Assembly: GCA_049519595.1 (NCBI GenBank)
Contig: JBEKQP010000269.1
Span: 1 to 6,789, forward strand
Length of the DNA: 6,789 nucleotides
Direction of reading: 5' to 3'
Origin: CAWBRT01 sp049519595
Lineage (GTDB): Bacteria; Acidobacteriota; Terriglobia; Terriglobales; Acidobacteriaceae
Numbering within the stretch: position 1 is the first letter of the stretch; every line of letters starts with the position of its first letter. Below, piece after piece: positions 1 through 6,082 of this stretch. Made by a program: the position numbers and the translations under genes. Under the pieces are notes generated by a model. It did not search any database. It saw only the letters and a list, made by a program, of their open reading frames with translations, and was not told the DNA's origin.

Positions 1-1
1 C

Positions 2-388
2 TTCATCTGGTTCGCGGCCATCGTCAAGGGCAAAATGCACGGCGTCCCATGGATACCTACTTTGGGTGTGCTCCTCATCATTTACATTTACACGCACTAC
101 GGATTCGCCAGCCTGGTGCCTCACATCGTGGCGATGTACACGGCGTTCGGCACCGTAGCCATTGCCGCGGGTGCGCCGAAGTTTTTGACGGCCATGACAT
201 TGGCCTTTGCCTCCAACCTCATGATGTCTCTCACTCACTTCGCCGCCGGTCCTTCGCCCATTTACTTCGGTGCCGGTTTCGTCGATCAGGCCACTTGGTG
301 GAAGTTGGGATTTTATGTTTCACTCATTAACCTTGTCATTTGGTCGGTGATCGGCGGCTTGTGGTGGAAGCTGTTGGGACTCTGGTAG
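2..388 (+). CDS. DASS-family (CitT/SdcS-like) carboxylate transporter, C-terminal fragment
   Basis: This is the last 128 codons of an inner-membrane transporter that enters from the left edge; the reading frame is already open at base 2 and ends at TAG 386-388. It is very hydrophobic, with about three membrane segments: a stretch around GVLLIIYIYTHYG, one around AMYTAFGTVAIAAGAP leading into AMTLAFASNLMMS, and a last helix around LGFYVSLINLVIWSVIGGLWW. The signature SLTHFAAGPSPIYFGAG followed by WWKLGF matches the C-terminal end of the divalent anion:Na+ symporter / 2-oxoglutarate-malate translocator group (E. coli CitT and TtdT have closely similar ends). Known members move di- or tricarboxylates such as succinate, malate, tartrate or citrate; the substrate here cannot be told from the tail. 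A 354-bp gap with a hairpin follows, so it is probably not in the same transcription unit as the kinase gene, though a related role in organic-acid uptake is possible. Confidence 0.85.
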   Translation, partial: FIWFAAIVKGKMHGVPWIPTLGVLLIIYIYTHYGFASLVPHIVAMYTAFGTVAIAAGAPKFLTAMTLAFASNLMMSLTHFAAGPSPIYFGAGFVDQATWWKLGFYVSLINLVIWSVIGGLWWKLLGLW

Positions 389-667
389 ACAGCAGCGAAG
401 TGCTCTGAATGGCGCGTCATTGACCGACTCGATGGCGCGCCGAACCCGCGATGGCGGCGATTTGAATGTGGCAAAATGGTCCGCGCGGCGGTGGCTGCAT
501 GGCGCCGCGCGCCAGTGCGTTAGTCTCAACGATGGCGGGCAAGAGCGGGGAGAAATGCGCTTGACTTTGCGTTTATCGCAGCACAAAATGCAAGGTCATC
601 CATGCTTTGACAAAACGAGAAGATCGGCTCGGGAACTTGGCGCAAGCCGGGTTTTCTTTGCGCCAAT
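389..667. other. non-coding stretch between transporter and kinase genes
   Basis: Apart from the GC-rich hairpin I see no gene here. An 85-codon open frame at 420-677 has no recognisable domain, no ribosome binding site and a low-complexity basic composition, so I treat it as spurious. A possible secondary promoter is TTGACT (561-566), 17 bp, CAAAAT (584-589), matching 5/6 and 4/6 of the sigma-70 consensus; this is weak support. The promoter for the kinase gene lies immediately downstream. Confidence 0.5.
482..511. other. GC-only inverted repeat (9-bp arms, 12-nt loop)
   Basis: CGCGCGGCG at 482-490 is the exact reverse complement of CGCCGCGCG at 503-511, giving a very stable nine-pair G/C stem. 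It lies about 95 bp after the transporter stop codon. No T-run follows it, so it is not a classical intrinsic terminator; it may act as a transcript 3'-end stabiliser, a U-less terminator, or be a chance product of GC-rich sequence. Confidence 0.35.
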
Positions 668-696
668 TTCACAATAGAGACAGCGTCTCACATATT
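668..696 (+). promoter_or_regulatory. candidate sigma-70 promoter of the kdgK gene
   Basis: TTCACA at 668-673 (5/6 match to the -35 consensus) is followed by exactly 17 bp and CATATT at 691-696 (4/6 match to the -10 consensus). Transcription would begin near 703, giving a 5' leader of about 40 nt before the ATG at 743. The palindrome at 684-702 covers the -10 box and the predicted start point, which is where a repressor would act. Acidobacterial promoters are poorly characterised, so the consensus match is only suggestive. Confidence 0.5.
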
Positions 697-702
697 GAGA
701 CG
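677..702. promoter_or_regulatory. operator-like palindrome(s) over the kdgK promoter
   Basis: CGTCTCA (684-690), five bases CATAT, then TGAGACG (696-702) form a perfect 19-bp inverted repeat. An overlapping second palindrome, GAGAC-AGC-GTCTC, occupies 677-689, so the GAGAC/GTCTC pentamer occurs three times in 26 bp, the two same-strand copies being 20 bp (about two helical turns) apart. The GAGAC-N3-GTCTC spacing resembles the GAAAC-N3-GTTTC layout I recall for operators of KdgR, an IclR-family regulator of KDG catabolism, but the bases differ, so assigning a regulator family is inference. No regulator gene lies in the window. Confidence 0.55.
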
Positions 703-742
703 AAACGGAAACGATGGCTGCATGCCTCGGTAAGGTGAGCCA

Positions 743-1837
743 ATGGCGCTGAAAATACGTGACAAGAAAGAGTGCAGATGGGACGCTGTCGCTCTGGGCG
801 AAGTGATGTTACGGTTCGATCCCATTGATAAACGCATTTGGACCGCCCGCTCGTTTGACGTCTACGAAGGTGGTGGTGAGTACAACGTCACGCGTGGACT
901 GAAGCGCTGCTTCGGTCTGGATACTGCGATCGTCACCGCATTTGCGGACAATCCGGTTGGGCGTTTGTTGCAAGACCTGATTTATCAGGGCGGCGTCGAT
1001 CAGTCTTTGGTGCGTTGGATGGAGTTCGACGGGGTTGGACGAACGGTGCGCAATGGTTTGAATTTCACGGAGCGAGGATTCGGAGTGCGCGCCGCGCTGG
1101 GTTGCTCCGACCGCGGCCATACGGCGGTTTCGCAACTTAAGGCTGGCGACATCGATTGGGACGAGATCTTCGGAAAGAGTGGAGCCCGTTGGTTCCACAC
1201 CGGCGGTATCTTCGCCGCCCTATCGGAGACGACGCCAGCGGTCGCCATGGAGGCAATGCAAGCGGCCCATCGGCATGGTGTAATTGTCTCTTACGATTTG
1301 AACTACCGCGAATCGCTCTGGAAGTCCGTGGGCGGCAAGAAGCGGGCGCAGCAGGTCAATCGCGAGTTGGCCCCGCTGGTGGACGTGATGCTCGGCAACG
1401 AGGAAGACTTTTCGGCGGCGCTTGGCTTCGAAGTGCCGGGGATGGACGAGCACATTTCCAATGTCCAGGTCGAATCGTTCAAGAAGATGATCGAGCAAGT
1501 GGTCAAGCAGTTCCCATTCAGCGTGGTGGCTACCACCTTGCGTAAGGCGAATACGGCGAGCCGTAATGATTGGGGAGCAATCTGCTACGCGGACGGACTT
1601 TTTTATGAAGCGACCATGCGCCGGGACCTTGAAATCTATGATCGCGTTGGCGGTGGTGATTCGTTTGCCTCCGGGCTGATCTACGGATTTTTGTCCGGCC
1701 AGGGGCCACAGTGGGCCGTCGAGTGCGGAGCCGCACACGGGGCGCTTGCCATGACGACACCAGGCGATACCACCATGGCGACGTTGAAGGAAGTGACCCA
1801 GGTGATGCGGGGAGTGGGTGCGCGCATTGCGCGTTAG
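743..1837 (+). CDS. kdgK: PfkB-family sugar kinase, probable 2-keto-3-deoxygluconate kinase
   Basis: A 364-residue cytoplasmic kinase of the ribokinase/PfkB fold, expected to phosphorylate 2-keto-3-deoxy-D-gluconate (KDG) to KDPG with ATP. Visible motifs are the N-terminal strand VALGEVMLRFDP (16-27), the substrate-side glycine motif GGGEYNVTRGL (43-53), YDLNYRESLW (184-193, the DxNxRxxLW pattern common in KDG kinases), GNEEDF (218-223) and the C-terminal PfkB signature DRVGGGDSFASG (300-311), in which D306 is the expected catalytic base; the usual GAGD is GGGD here. It is longer than E. coli KdgK (about 309 residues), with extra sequence around 229-250. AAGGTG at 732-737 lies five bases before the ATG; an upstream in-frame ATG (722) hits a stop after three codons, which fixes the start. 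The aldolase gene downstream supports the KDG assignment, but another ketose or aldonate kinase is possible. Confidence 0.85.
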   Translation: MALKIRDKKECRWDAVALGEVMLRFDPIDKRIWTARSFDVYEGGGEYNVTRGLKRCFGLDTAIVTAFADNPVGRLLQDLIYQGGVDQSLVRWMEFDGVGRTVRNGLNFTERGFGVRAALGCSDRGHTAVSQLKAGDIDWDEIFGKSGARWFHTGGIFAALSETTPAVAMEAMQAAHRHGVIVSYDLNYRESLWKSVGGKKRAQQVNRELAPLVDVMLGNEEDFSAALGFEVPGMDEHISNVQVESFKKMIEQVVKQFPFSVVATTLRKANTASRNDWGAICYADGLFYEATMRRDLEIYDRVGGGDSFASGLIYGFLSGQGPQWAVECGAAHGALAMTTPGDTTMATLKEVTQVMRGVGARIAR

Positions 1838-1839
1838 GA

Positions 1840-1987
1840 GGCTGCTGCAAAACTACTCTCTGGGAGTGTCATCCTGAGCGAAGCGAAGGATCTGCTGTTT
1901 GTGCTTGCTGAATAGAAAAGCAGATCCTTCGATCGCGCAAAACCGGCGTGACCTCAGGATGACATTCCTACGAGTTTTTCAGCAGCC
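1840..1987. repeat. 148-bp palindromic intergenic repeat (TGTCATCCTGAG type)
   Basis: The whole kdgK-eda gap is filled by an interrupted inverted repeat. Three matched blocks nest inside each other: the ends GGCTGCTGCAAAACT (from 1840) and its near-complement ending in CAGCAGCC (1987); TGTCATCCTGAG (1867-1878) with CTCAGGATGACA (1953-1964), 12 of 12; and CGAAGGATCTGCT (1884-1896) with AGCAGATCCTTCG (1919-1931), 13 of 13, around a 22-nt loop. The right half carries about ten extra bases between the inner blocks. The core is a motif I recall as highly repeated between genes in acidobacterial genomes. It begins two bases after the kinase stop codon. It probably is a REP/MITE-like element; in RNA it would fold into a long hairpin that could affect read-through into eda. 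No target duplication is evident. Confidence 0.8.
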
Positions 1988-2018
1988 CGCCAGACCGTTG
2001 CTCCGGTGTTAATCGCCG

Positions 2019-2696
2019 ATGAAAGGAATGAGCGTCAAAATGACTAAGGCGGAAATAATCAAGAAGGTCGTCGACGTTGGTGTCGTACCCGTTGTGCGTG
2101 CTGCATCGGCTGCCCAGGCGATAGCCGCGGCCGAAGCGGTCTGCGCGGGCGGCATCTCTGTGGTCGAAGTCACGATGACGGTGCCGGGAGCGGTCGAGGT
2201 GATCGCACAGCTCGTGAAGACCTTGGGCAGCGCGGTTGTGGTGGGGGCGGGAACCGTGCTGGATGCCGGCAGCGCCCGGCGGTGCCTGGACGCGGGAGCA
2301 CAGTTCCTGGTGAGTCCCGGCTTCGATCTGGAGACAGTGAAGTTTGCCAACAGTCAAGGCGTGCCGATGATGGCCGGGGCGCTGTCTCCGACGGAAGTGA
2401 TCACGGCCTGGAACGCCGGATCGGACTTCGTGAAAATCTTTCCGTGCGGCAATGTTGGCGGCGCCAAGTACATCAAAGCCCTCAAAGGGCCCCTGCCACA
2501 AATACCAATGATACCGACCGGCGGCGTCAATTTGAACACGGCGGCGGAGTTCATACAGGCGGGCTCAGCGGCTGTGGGCGTCGGCGGGGAACTAGTCCTG
2601 GCTGCTGCGCTGAAATCCGGCAATACACGGGAGATCACGGAATTGGCGAAGCAGTACGTCACCGTCGTGCGTGAAGCACGAGCGGCAAAGGTGTAA
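2019..2696 (+). CDS. eda: bifunctional KDPG/KHG aldolase (2-dehydro-3-deoxy-phosphogluconate aldolase)
   Basis: A 225-residue class I aldolase with a TIM-barrel fold, cleaving KDPG to pyruvate and glyceraldehyde 3-phosphate; family members often also cleave 4-hydroxy-2-oxoglutarate or the 6-phospho-galactonate epimer. Visible motifs: GVVPVVR (21-27), VVEVTMTVPGA (48-58) with E50 as the expected proton-relay glutamate, GAGTVL (76-81), LVSPG (97-101), DFVKIFP (136-142) with K139 as the Schiff-base lysine, and the phosphate-binding PTGGV (166-170) and GVGGEL (187-192). All key residues are present and the length is normal. The start is uncertain: ATG 2019, 2028 and 2040 are in frame; AAAGGA (2022-2027) touches 2028 and lies 12 bases before 2040, and homology begins near residue 8, so 2040 is a real alternative. 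It probably shares a transcript with kdgK despite the repeat between them. Confidence 0.93.
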   Translation: MKGMSVKMTKAEIIKKVVDVGVVPVVRAASAAQAIAAAEAVCAGGISVVEVTMTVPGAVEVIAQLVKTLGSAVVVGAGTVLDAGSARRCLDAGAQFLVSPGFDLETVKFANSQGVPMMAGALSPTEVITAWNAGSDFVKIFPCGNVGGAKYIKALKGPLPQIPMIPTGGVNLNTAAEFIQAGSAAVGVGGELVLAAALKSGNTREITELAKQYVTVVREARAAKV

Positions 2697-2760
2697 GGGA
2701 ACGCGTTTCTGATGCGGCGCCGGGTGCAAGGAATTTGTCGGCGATAGTTCGGGGACGAAA

Positions 2761-3525
2761 ATGATTGCACTGGTTACTGGCGGATCACGTGGTATAGGCT
2801 TTGGCATTGCCAGAGCGCTGGCTAAGAGCGGATACGACGTTGTCATCACAGGCCGCCGCCCGGGGACAGATGTTGCTTCGGCGCTGCAGCAGCTTCAGGA
2901 TTGCGGCGTGCGGGCTGAATATGTTGCCGCGGACGTCTCCAGCAAGAGCGATCGACAGCGGCTGCTGGAAACAATCGAGAATCATTTCGGCAAGCTGAAC
3001 GTGCTGGTGAACAATGCGGGCATGGCCCCGCGCGTGCGTGCGGATGTACTTGATACCTCCGAAGAGAGTTTCGATGAACTCGTCTCGGTCAACCTGAAGG
3101 GGCCCTACTTCCTCACGCAAATGGTTGCCAGGTGGATGATCCGGCAAAAGAGCACCGACTTCGACTTCCGCGGTTGCATCATTAACGTAGGGTCAATTTC
3201 CGCCACCGTTGTGAGCCTGTCCCGCGGCGAGTACTGCATCTCGAAGGCTGGAATTGCCATGGCGACGAGGCTCTGGGCTGTGCGTCTGGCCGAGTTCGAT
3301 ATAGGCGTGTACGAAATCCGTCCAGGGATCGTCGCCACCGACATGACCGCCGCAGTAAAGAGCAAGTATGATGCTCTCATCGCGGGAGGATTGTTGCTGG
3401 AAAAACGCTGGGGTACGCCCGACGATGTGGGCAAGGCAGCGGCTATGCTCGCCCGCGGCGATCTGCCCTACGCCTCGGGTTCGGTGCTGGTCCTGGATGG
3501 CGGTCTGACGCTCCCGAGGCTCTAA
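2761..3525 (+). CDS. short-chain dehydrogenase/reductase (FabG-like, sugar or sugar-acid oxidoreductase)
   Basis: A 254-residue classical SDR with a Rossmann fold that opens directly on its first strand. It has the cofactor motif TGGSRGIG (6-13), NNAG (84-87), structural N111 in VNLKG, and the catalytic set S145 (VGSIS), Y158 and K162 (YxxxK), followed by RPG (187-189) and IVATDM. Arg10 in the glycine loop and GRRP (31-34) after the second strand favour NADP(H). Automatic annotation would probably call it 3-ketoacyl-ACP reductase, but next to KDG-pathway genes and away from any fatty-acid gene it more likely oxidises or reduces a sugar, aldonate or keto-deoxy sugar acid (compare KduD-type or gluconate 5-dehydrogenases). 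GGGGA at 2751-2755 lies five bases before the ATG. It starts 64 bp after eda and is probably co-transcribed. Family assignment is firm; substrate is unknown. Confidence 0.9.
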   Translation: MIALVTGGSRGIGFGIARALAKSGYDVVITGRRPGTDVASALQQLQDCGVRAEYVAADVSSKSDRQRLLETIENHFGKLNVLVNNAGMAPRVRADVLDTSEESFDELVSVNLKGPYFLTQMVARWMIRQKSTDFDFRGCIINVGSISATVVSLSRGEYCISKAGIAMATRLWAVRLAEFDIGVYEIRPGIVATDMTAAVKSKYDALIAGGLLLEKRWGTPDDVGKAAAMLARGDLPYASGSVLVLDGGLTLPRL

Positions 3526-3632
3526 GCCTGGCCGATGCGCTTCGGCGGCGGTGTTTCGTAGTCGAGACGGCCGTGAGTGCTGCGTGCAGTGAATGCCGTG
3601 CCGCGTTATCAACGTGCAAGGAGACGAACGAC

Positions 3633-4778
3633 GTGAAAACAGTGGGAATTATCATGAACGGCGTCACTGGCCGGATGGGCATGAATCAGCATCTGATCCG
3701 ATCGATTCTTGCCATCCGCGCGGAAGGTGGTCTTCGACTGGCGAACGGCGACCGGTTAATGCCCGATCCCATCCTGGTAGGACGCGATGCCGAAAGGGTC
3801 GGCGCACTGGCAAAAGCGCACGGCGTCGAACGCTGGACCACGGATCTTGACGCGGCGTTGGCCAATCGTGCCGACGCCATCTTTTTCGATGCGGCGACAA
3901 CGCAGATGCGTCCGGCACTGCTGCAGAAGGCGATTGCTTCGGGCAAGCATGTCTACTGCGAGAAGCCGGTGTCGACTAATCTGTGCGAGGCCCTTGAGTT
4001 GGTGCGTGCCGCCAAGGCCGCCGGCATCAAGCACGGCGTCGTGCAGGACAAACTCTGGCTGCCGGGGCTGCGCAAGCTCAAGATGTTGATTGACTCCGGA
4101 TTTTTCGGACGAATCTTCGCGGTGCGTGGCGAGTTTGGCTACTGGGTGTTTGAAGGCGATCTGCAGCCCATCCAGCGTCCCTCATGGAACTACCGCAAGG
4201 AGGAGGGCGGAGGGATCATCCTCGACATGCTTTGCCACTGGCGCTATGTGCTCGACAACATTTTCGGCGAAGTGAAGAGCGTCTCATGTCTGGGCGCGAC
4301 CCACATCCCAACCCGCTGGGACGAAAGCGGAAAGCGCTACCAGGCGACTGCGGACGACGCGGCGTATGCCAGCTTCGAGTTGGAAGGGGGAATCATCGCG
4401 CACATCAACAGCTCATGGTGTGTGCGGGTCCGGCGTGACGATCTGCTCACGTTTCAGGTCGATGGTACCCACGGGTCAGCGGTCGCCGGGCTGACCGATT
4501 GCAGAAGCCAGGCCCGTGTAAACACGCCCAAGCCCGTTTGGAACCCCGATGTCAGGCAGCCGCATAACTTCTATGATGACTGGCCACTGGTGCCCGAGAC
4601 GCAGGTTTATGACAACGCGTTCAAGGCGGAGTGGGAGCTGTTTTTGCGACACGTCGAGGGTGAGTGTGCGTTTCCTTGGGATCTGACAGCGGGTGCCAAG
4701 GGCGTTCAGCTCGTTGAACAAGCAATGCGTAGCTGGCGCGAACGCCGCTGGGTGGATATTCCTGCGCTTGAGGTCTGA
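3633..4778 (+). CDS. Gfo/Idh/MocA-family NAD(P)-dependent oxidoreductase
   Basis: A 381-residue dehydrogenase: an N-terminal Rossmann domain with glycine motif GIIMNGVTGRMG (5-16), the hallmark YCEKPVS (108-114) with catalytic K111, then the alpha/beta C-terminal domain with EGGGIILDMLCHW (191-203), where D198 and H202 occupy the usual active-site positions. Such enzymes oxidise or reduce hydroxyls of sugars, glycosides or cyclitols (glucose-fructose oxidoreductase, inositol dehydrogenases, 3-keto-glycoside-forming enzymes). No Tat or Sec signal is seen, so it is cytoplasmic. I place the start at GTG 3633 because AAGGAGA (3618-3624) lies eight bases upstream and the Rossmann strand begins at once; a longer frame from GTG 3573 would add 20 unlikely residues. 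The following TIM-barrel gene is its likely partner, as Gfo/Idh enzymes are commonly paired with such isomerases/epimerases. Substrate unknown. Confidence 0.92.
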   Translation: MKTVGIIMNGVTGRMGMNQHLIRSILAIRAEGGLRLANGDRLMPDPILVGRDAERVGALAKAHGVERWTTDLDAALANRADAIFFDAATTQMRPALLQKAIASGKHVYCEKPVSTNLCEALELVRAAKAAGIKHGVVQDKLWLPGLRKLKMLIDSGFFGRIFAVRGEFGYWVFEGDLQPIQRPSWNYRKEEGGGIILDMLCHWRYVLDNIFGEVKSVSCLGATHIPTRWDESGKRYQATADDAAYASFELEGGIIAHINSSWCVRVRRDDLLTFQVDGTHGSAVAGLTDCRSQARVNTPKPVWNPDVRQPHNFYDDWPLVPETQVYDNAFKAEWELFLRHVEGECAFPWDLTAGAKGVQLVEQAMRSWRERRWVDIPALEV

Positions 4779-4863
4779 GGGGCTTGCAAAGTTCTATTGA
4801 ACGAAGGCAGTGGAGTCGAAATCGCGGAGTCTGTCGTATCTTTCATTAATTCACTGGCGACTT

Positions 4864-5721
4864 ATGTTAGCTCAACCTGGTCCCGATCTTCTTTCCCTCA
4901 ACACGGCTACCGTGCGGGCGCAGTGGACGCTCGCTCAGATTATTGAAGGCTGTGCGAGACACCAGATTCGCGGCATCTCGCCCTGGCGCGACCAGGTCGC
5001 GCAACTCGGCCTGAAAGAAACCGCGCGGCGCATCCGCGACGCCGGACTGCAAGTCAGTGGTCATTGCCGTGGCGGCATGTTTCCGGCTCCAGATCGCGCC
5101 AGTCGGCTGGCTGCGATGGAAGATAACCGGCGAGCCGTGGACGAGGCCGTCGAACTCGGCGCAGCTTGCCTGGTTATGGTAGTTGGAGGGCTGCCCAAAG
5201 GGCCGGACGGCAGACCGGTATCGAAGGACATTTCCGGTGCGCGGCAGATGGTGCGCGACGGATTGGCCGAATTGCTTGAGTACGCGCGCGCGTCGGGCAT
5301 GCCGCTGGCCATTGAGCCGCTGCACCCGATGTATGCCGCCGATCGGGCCTGCGTGAATACGATCGAGCAAGCCAACGATCTTTGCGACGAGTTAGGAAGC
5401 GGCACCGGGATCGCCGTCGACGTTTACCATGTGTGGTGGGACCCGAAACTGAAAGGCCAGATCGAGCGCGCGGCGCGGGCAGGCAAGGATCGCATCCTGG
5501 CGTTCCACGTTTGCGACTGGCTGGTGCCGACGACGGATCTGTTGAATGACCGGGGGATGATGGGCGACGGGGTTGTCGATATTCCGCTGATTCGTTCCTG
5601 GGTTGAGGCTGCCGGTTATCGAGGCATGCACGAGGTGGAGATTTTTTCGACACGCTGGTGGAAGTGCAACGGCGATGAGGTTCTGGAGACGTGCAAGCAG
5701 CGGCACCAGGAGTACGTCTAA
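4864..5721 (+). CDS. sugar phosphate isomerase/epimerase-like protein (xylose isomerase-like TIM barrel)
   Basis: A 285-residue cytoplasmic TIM barrel of the AP-endonuclease-2 / xylose-isomerase-like superfamily. Family members (inosose dehydratase, ketose 3-epimerases, keto-sugar isomerases) use a divalent metal held by acids and histidines. Candidate ligands here are E151 in AIEPLHP, D186 and H189 in VDVYHVWWD, H215 in FHVCDW and E257 or E259 in MHEVEIFS; GMMGDGVVDI (231-240) is the usual loop near the end of the barrel. The start is uncertain: ATG 4864 places the first strand (LLSLNTATV) near residue 9 but has no clear ribosome site; GTG 4810 adds 18 residues with GAAGG only two bases upstream. 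It follows the Gfo/Idh gene closely. The pair could make and rearrange a keto-sugar feeding KDG, as in uronate or inositol routes; the exact reaction is not deducible. Confidence 0.87.
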   Translation: MLAQPGPDLLSLNTATVRAQWTLAQIIEGCARHQIRGISPWRDQVAQLGLKETARRIRDAGLQVSGHCRGGMFPAPDRASRLAAMEDNRRAVDEAVELGAACLVMVVGGLPKGPDGRPVSKDISGARQMVRDGLAELLEYARASGMPLAIEPLHPMYAADRACVNTIEQANDLCDELGSGTGIAVDVYHVWWDPKLKGQIERAARAGKDRILAFHVCDWLVPTTDLLNDRGMMGDGVVDIPLIRSWVEAAGYRGMHEVEIFSTRWWKCNGDEVLETCKQRHQEYV

Positions 5722-5916
5722 GAGAATCGCCGGGTTGCGAACTGCGCTTTAGGCGCCCAACGTGTCTATCCAAGTTAATCGCGAACCCGACTGCTCTTCT
5801 GCCGGGCCTGTACTTTTTCCTGGTTAAGTACGGTTGGTGGATCGTCCTGGCAGTGAGCCCCCGCATTTTTGTGCGGTCGAACATTTCAGGTTTAGACGCT
5901 GGAGGTTGCTGTTAGA

Positions 5917-6034
5917 AGGCTATTGAAAAACGCGCCGAAGCACCAAGCAAGGCGCTACCGAATATGTAACCCACGGAGTCGCCGCGCGATTGATTGTATG
6001 CCGGCCCCAGAGCAGCGCTGCTTTTCATCAGCCT
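5917..6034. mobile_element. possible degenerate MITE-like element, about 118 bp
   Basis: AGGCTATTGAAAA at 5917-5929 and the complement of 6022-6034 (AGGCTGATGAAAA) agree at 11 of 13 positions, forming terminal inverted repeats. The bases just outside, GTTAGA (5911-5916) and GCTAGA (6035-6040), are direct repeats with one mismatch, as expected of an old target-site duplication. The ends resemble the ends of the repeat at 1840-1987 (GGCTGCTGAAAA), but the interior shows no TGTCATCCTGAG core; it carries a small GCGCC (5932-5936) / GGCGC (5951-5955) dyad. It encodes nothing and sits 53 bp before the MFS start codon. The match is short and chance is not excluded. Confidence 0.35.
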
Positions 6035-6076
6035 GCTAGACTCAAGCGTGGAGAATGGTGCACATCGCAGGAGACT

Positions 6077-6082
6077 AGGAGG
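6077..6082 (+). promoter_or_regulatory. strong Shine-Dalgarno site of the MFS gene
   Basis: AGGAGG lies five bases before ATG 6088. It is the best ribosome binding site in the window and fixes the start of the transporter, implying that the gene was, until recently, well translated. Confidence 0.8.

Noticed and set aside
607..612. Perfect TTGACA -35 box
   Set aside because: No acceptable -10 hexamer at 16-18 bp downstream (CGGGAA region), so not called a promoter.
420..677. 85-codon + strand open frame in the 5' gap
   Set aside because: No ribosome site, no recognisable domain, basic low-quality composition, and it overlaps the hairpin and the start of the kdgK promoter region.
1968..2501. 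177-codon minus-strand open frame over eda
   Set aside because: His/Arg-rich shadow; eda on the + strand has every catalytic residue.
3573..3632. 20-residue N-terminal extension of the Gfo/Idh protein from GTG 3573
   Set aside because: AAGGAGA sits eight bases before GTG 3633 and the Rossmann strand begins there; the extension has no ribosome site.
5861..5876. CCGCA/TGCGG hairpin as terminator of the operon
   Set aside because: The T-run lies in the loop, not after the stem, and the stem is only five pairs.
5174..5884. 236-codon minus-strand open frame
   Set aside because: Arg/Pro/Ser-rich shadow of the TIM-barrel gene in GC-rich DNA; no domain.
5691..5915. 74-codon + strand open frame at the end of the TIM-barrel gene
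   Set aside because: It overlaps the real gene in another frame and shows no family motif or ribosome site; the hydrophobic stretch YFFLVKYGWWIVLAV is not enough to call a small membrane protein.
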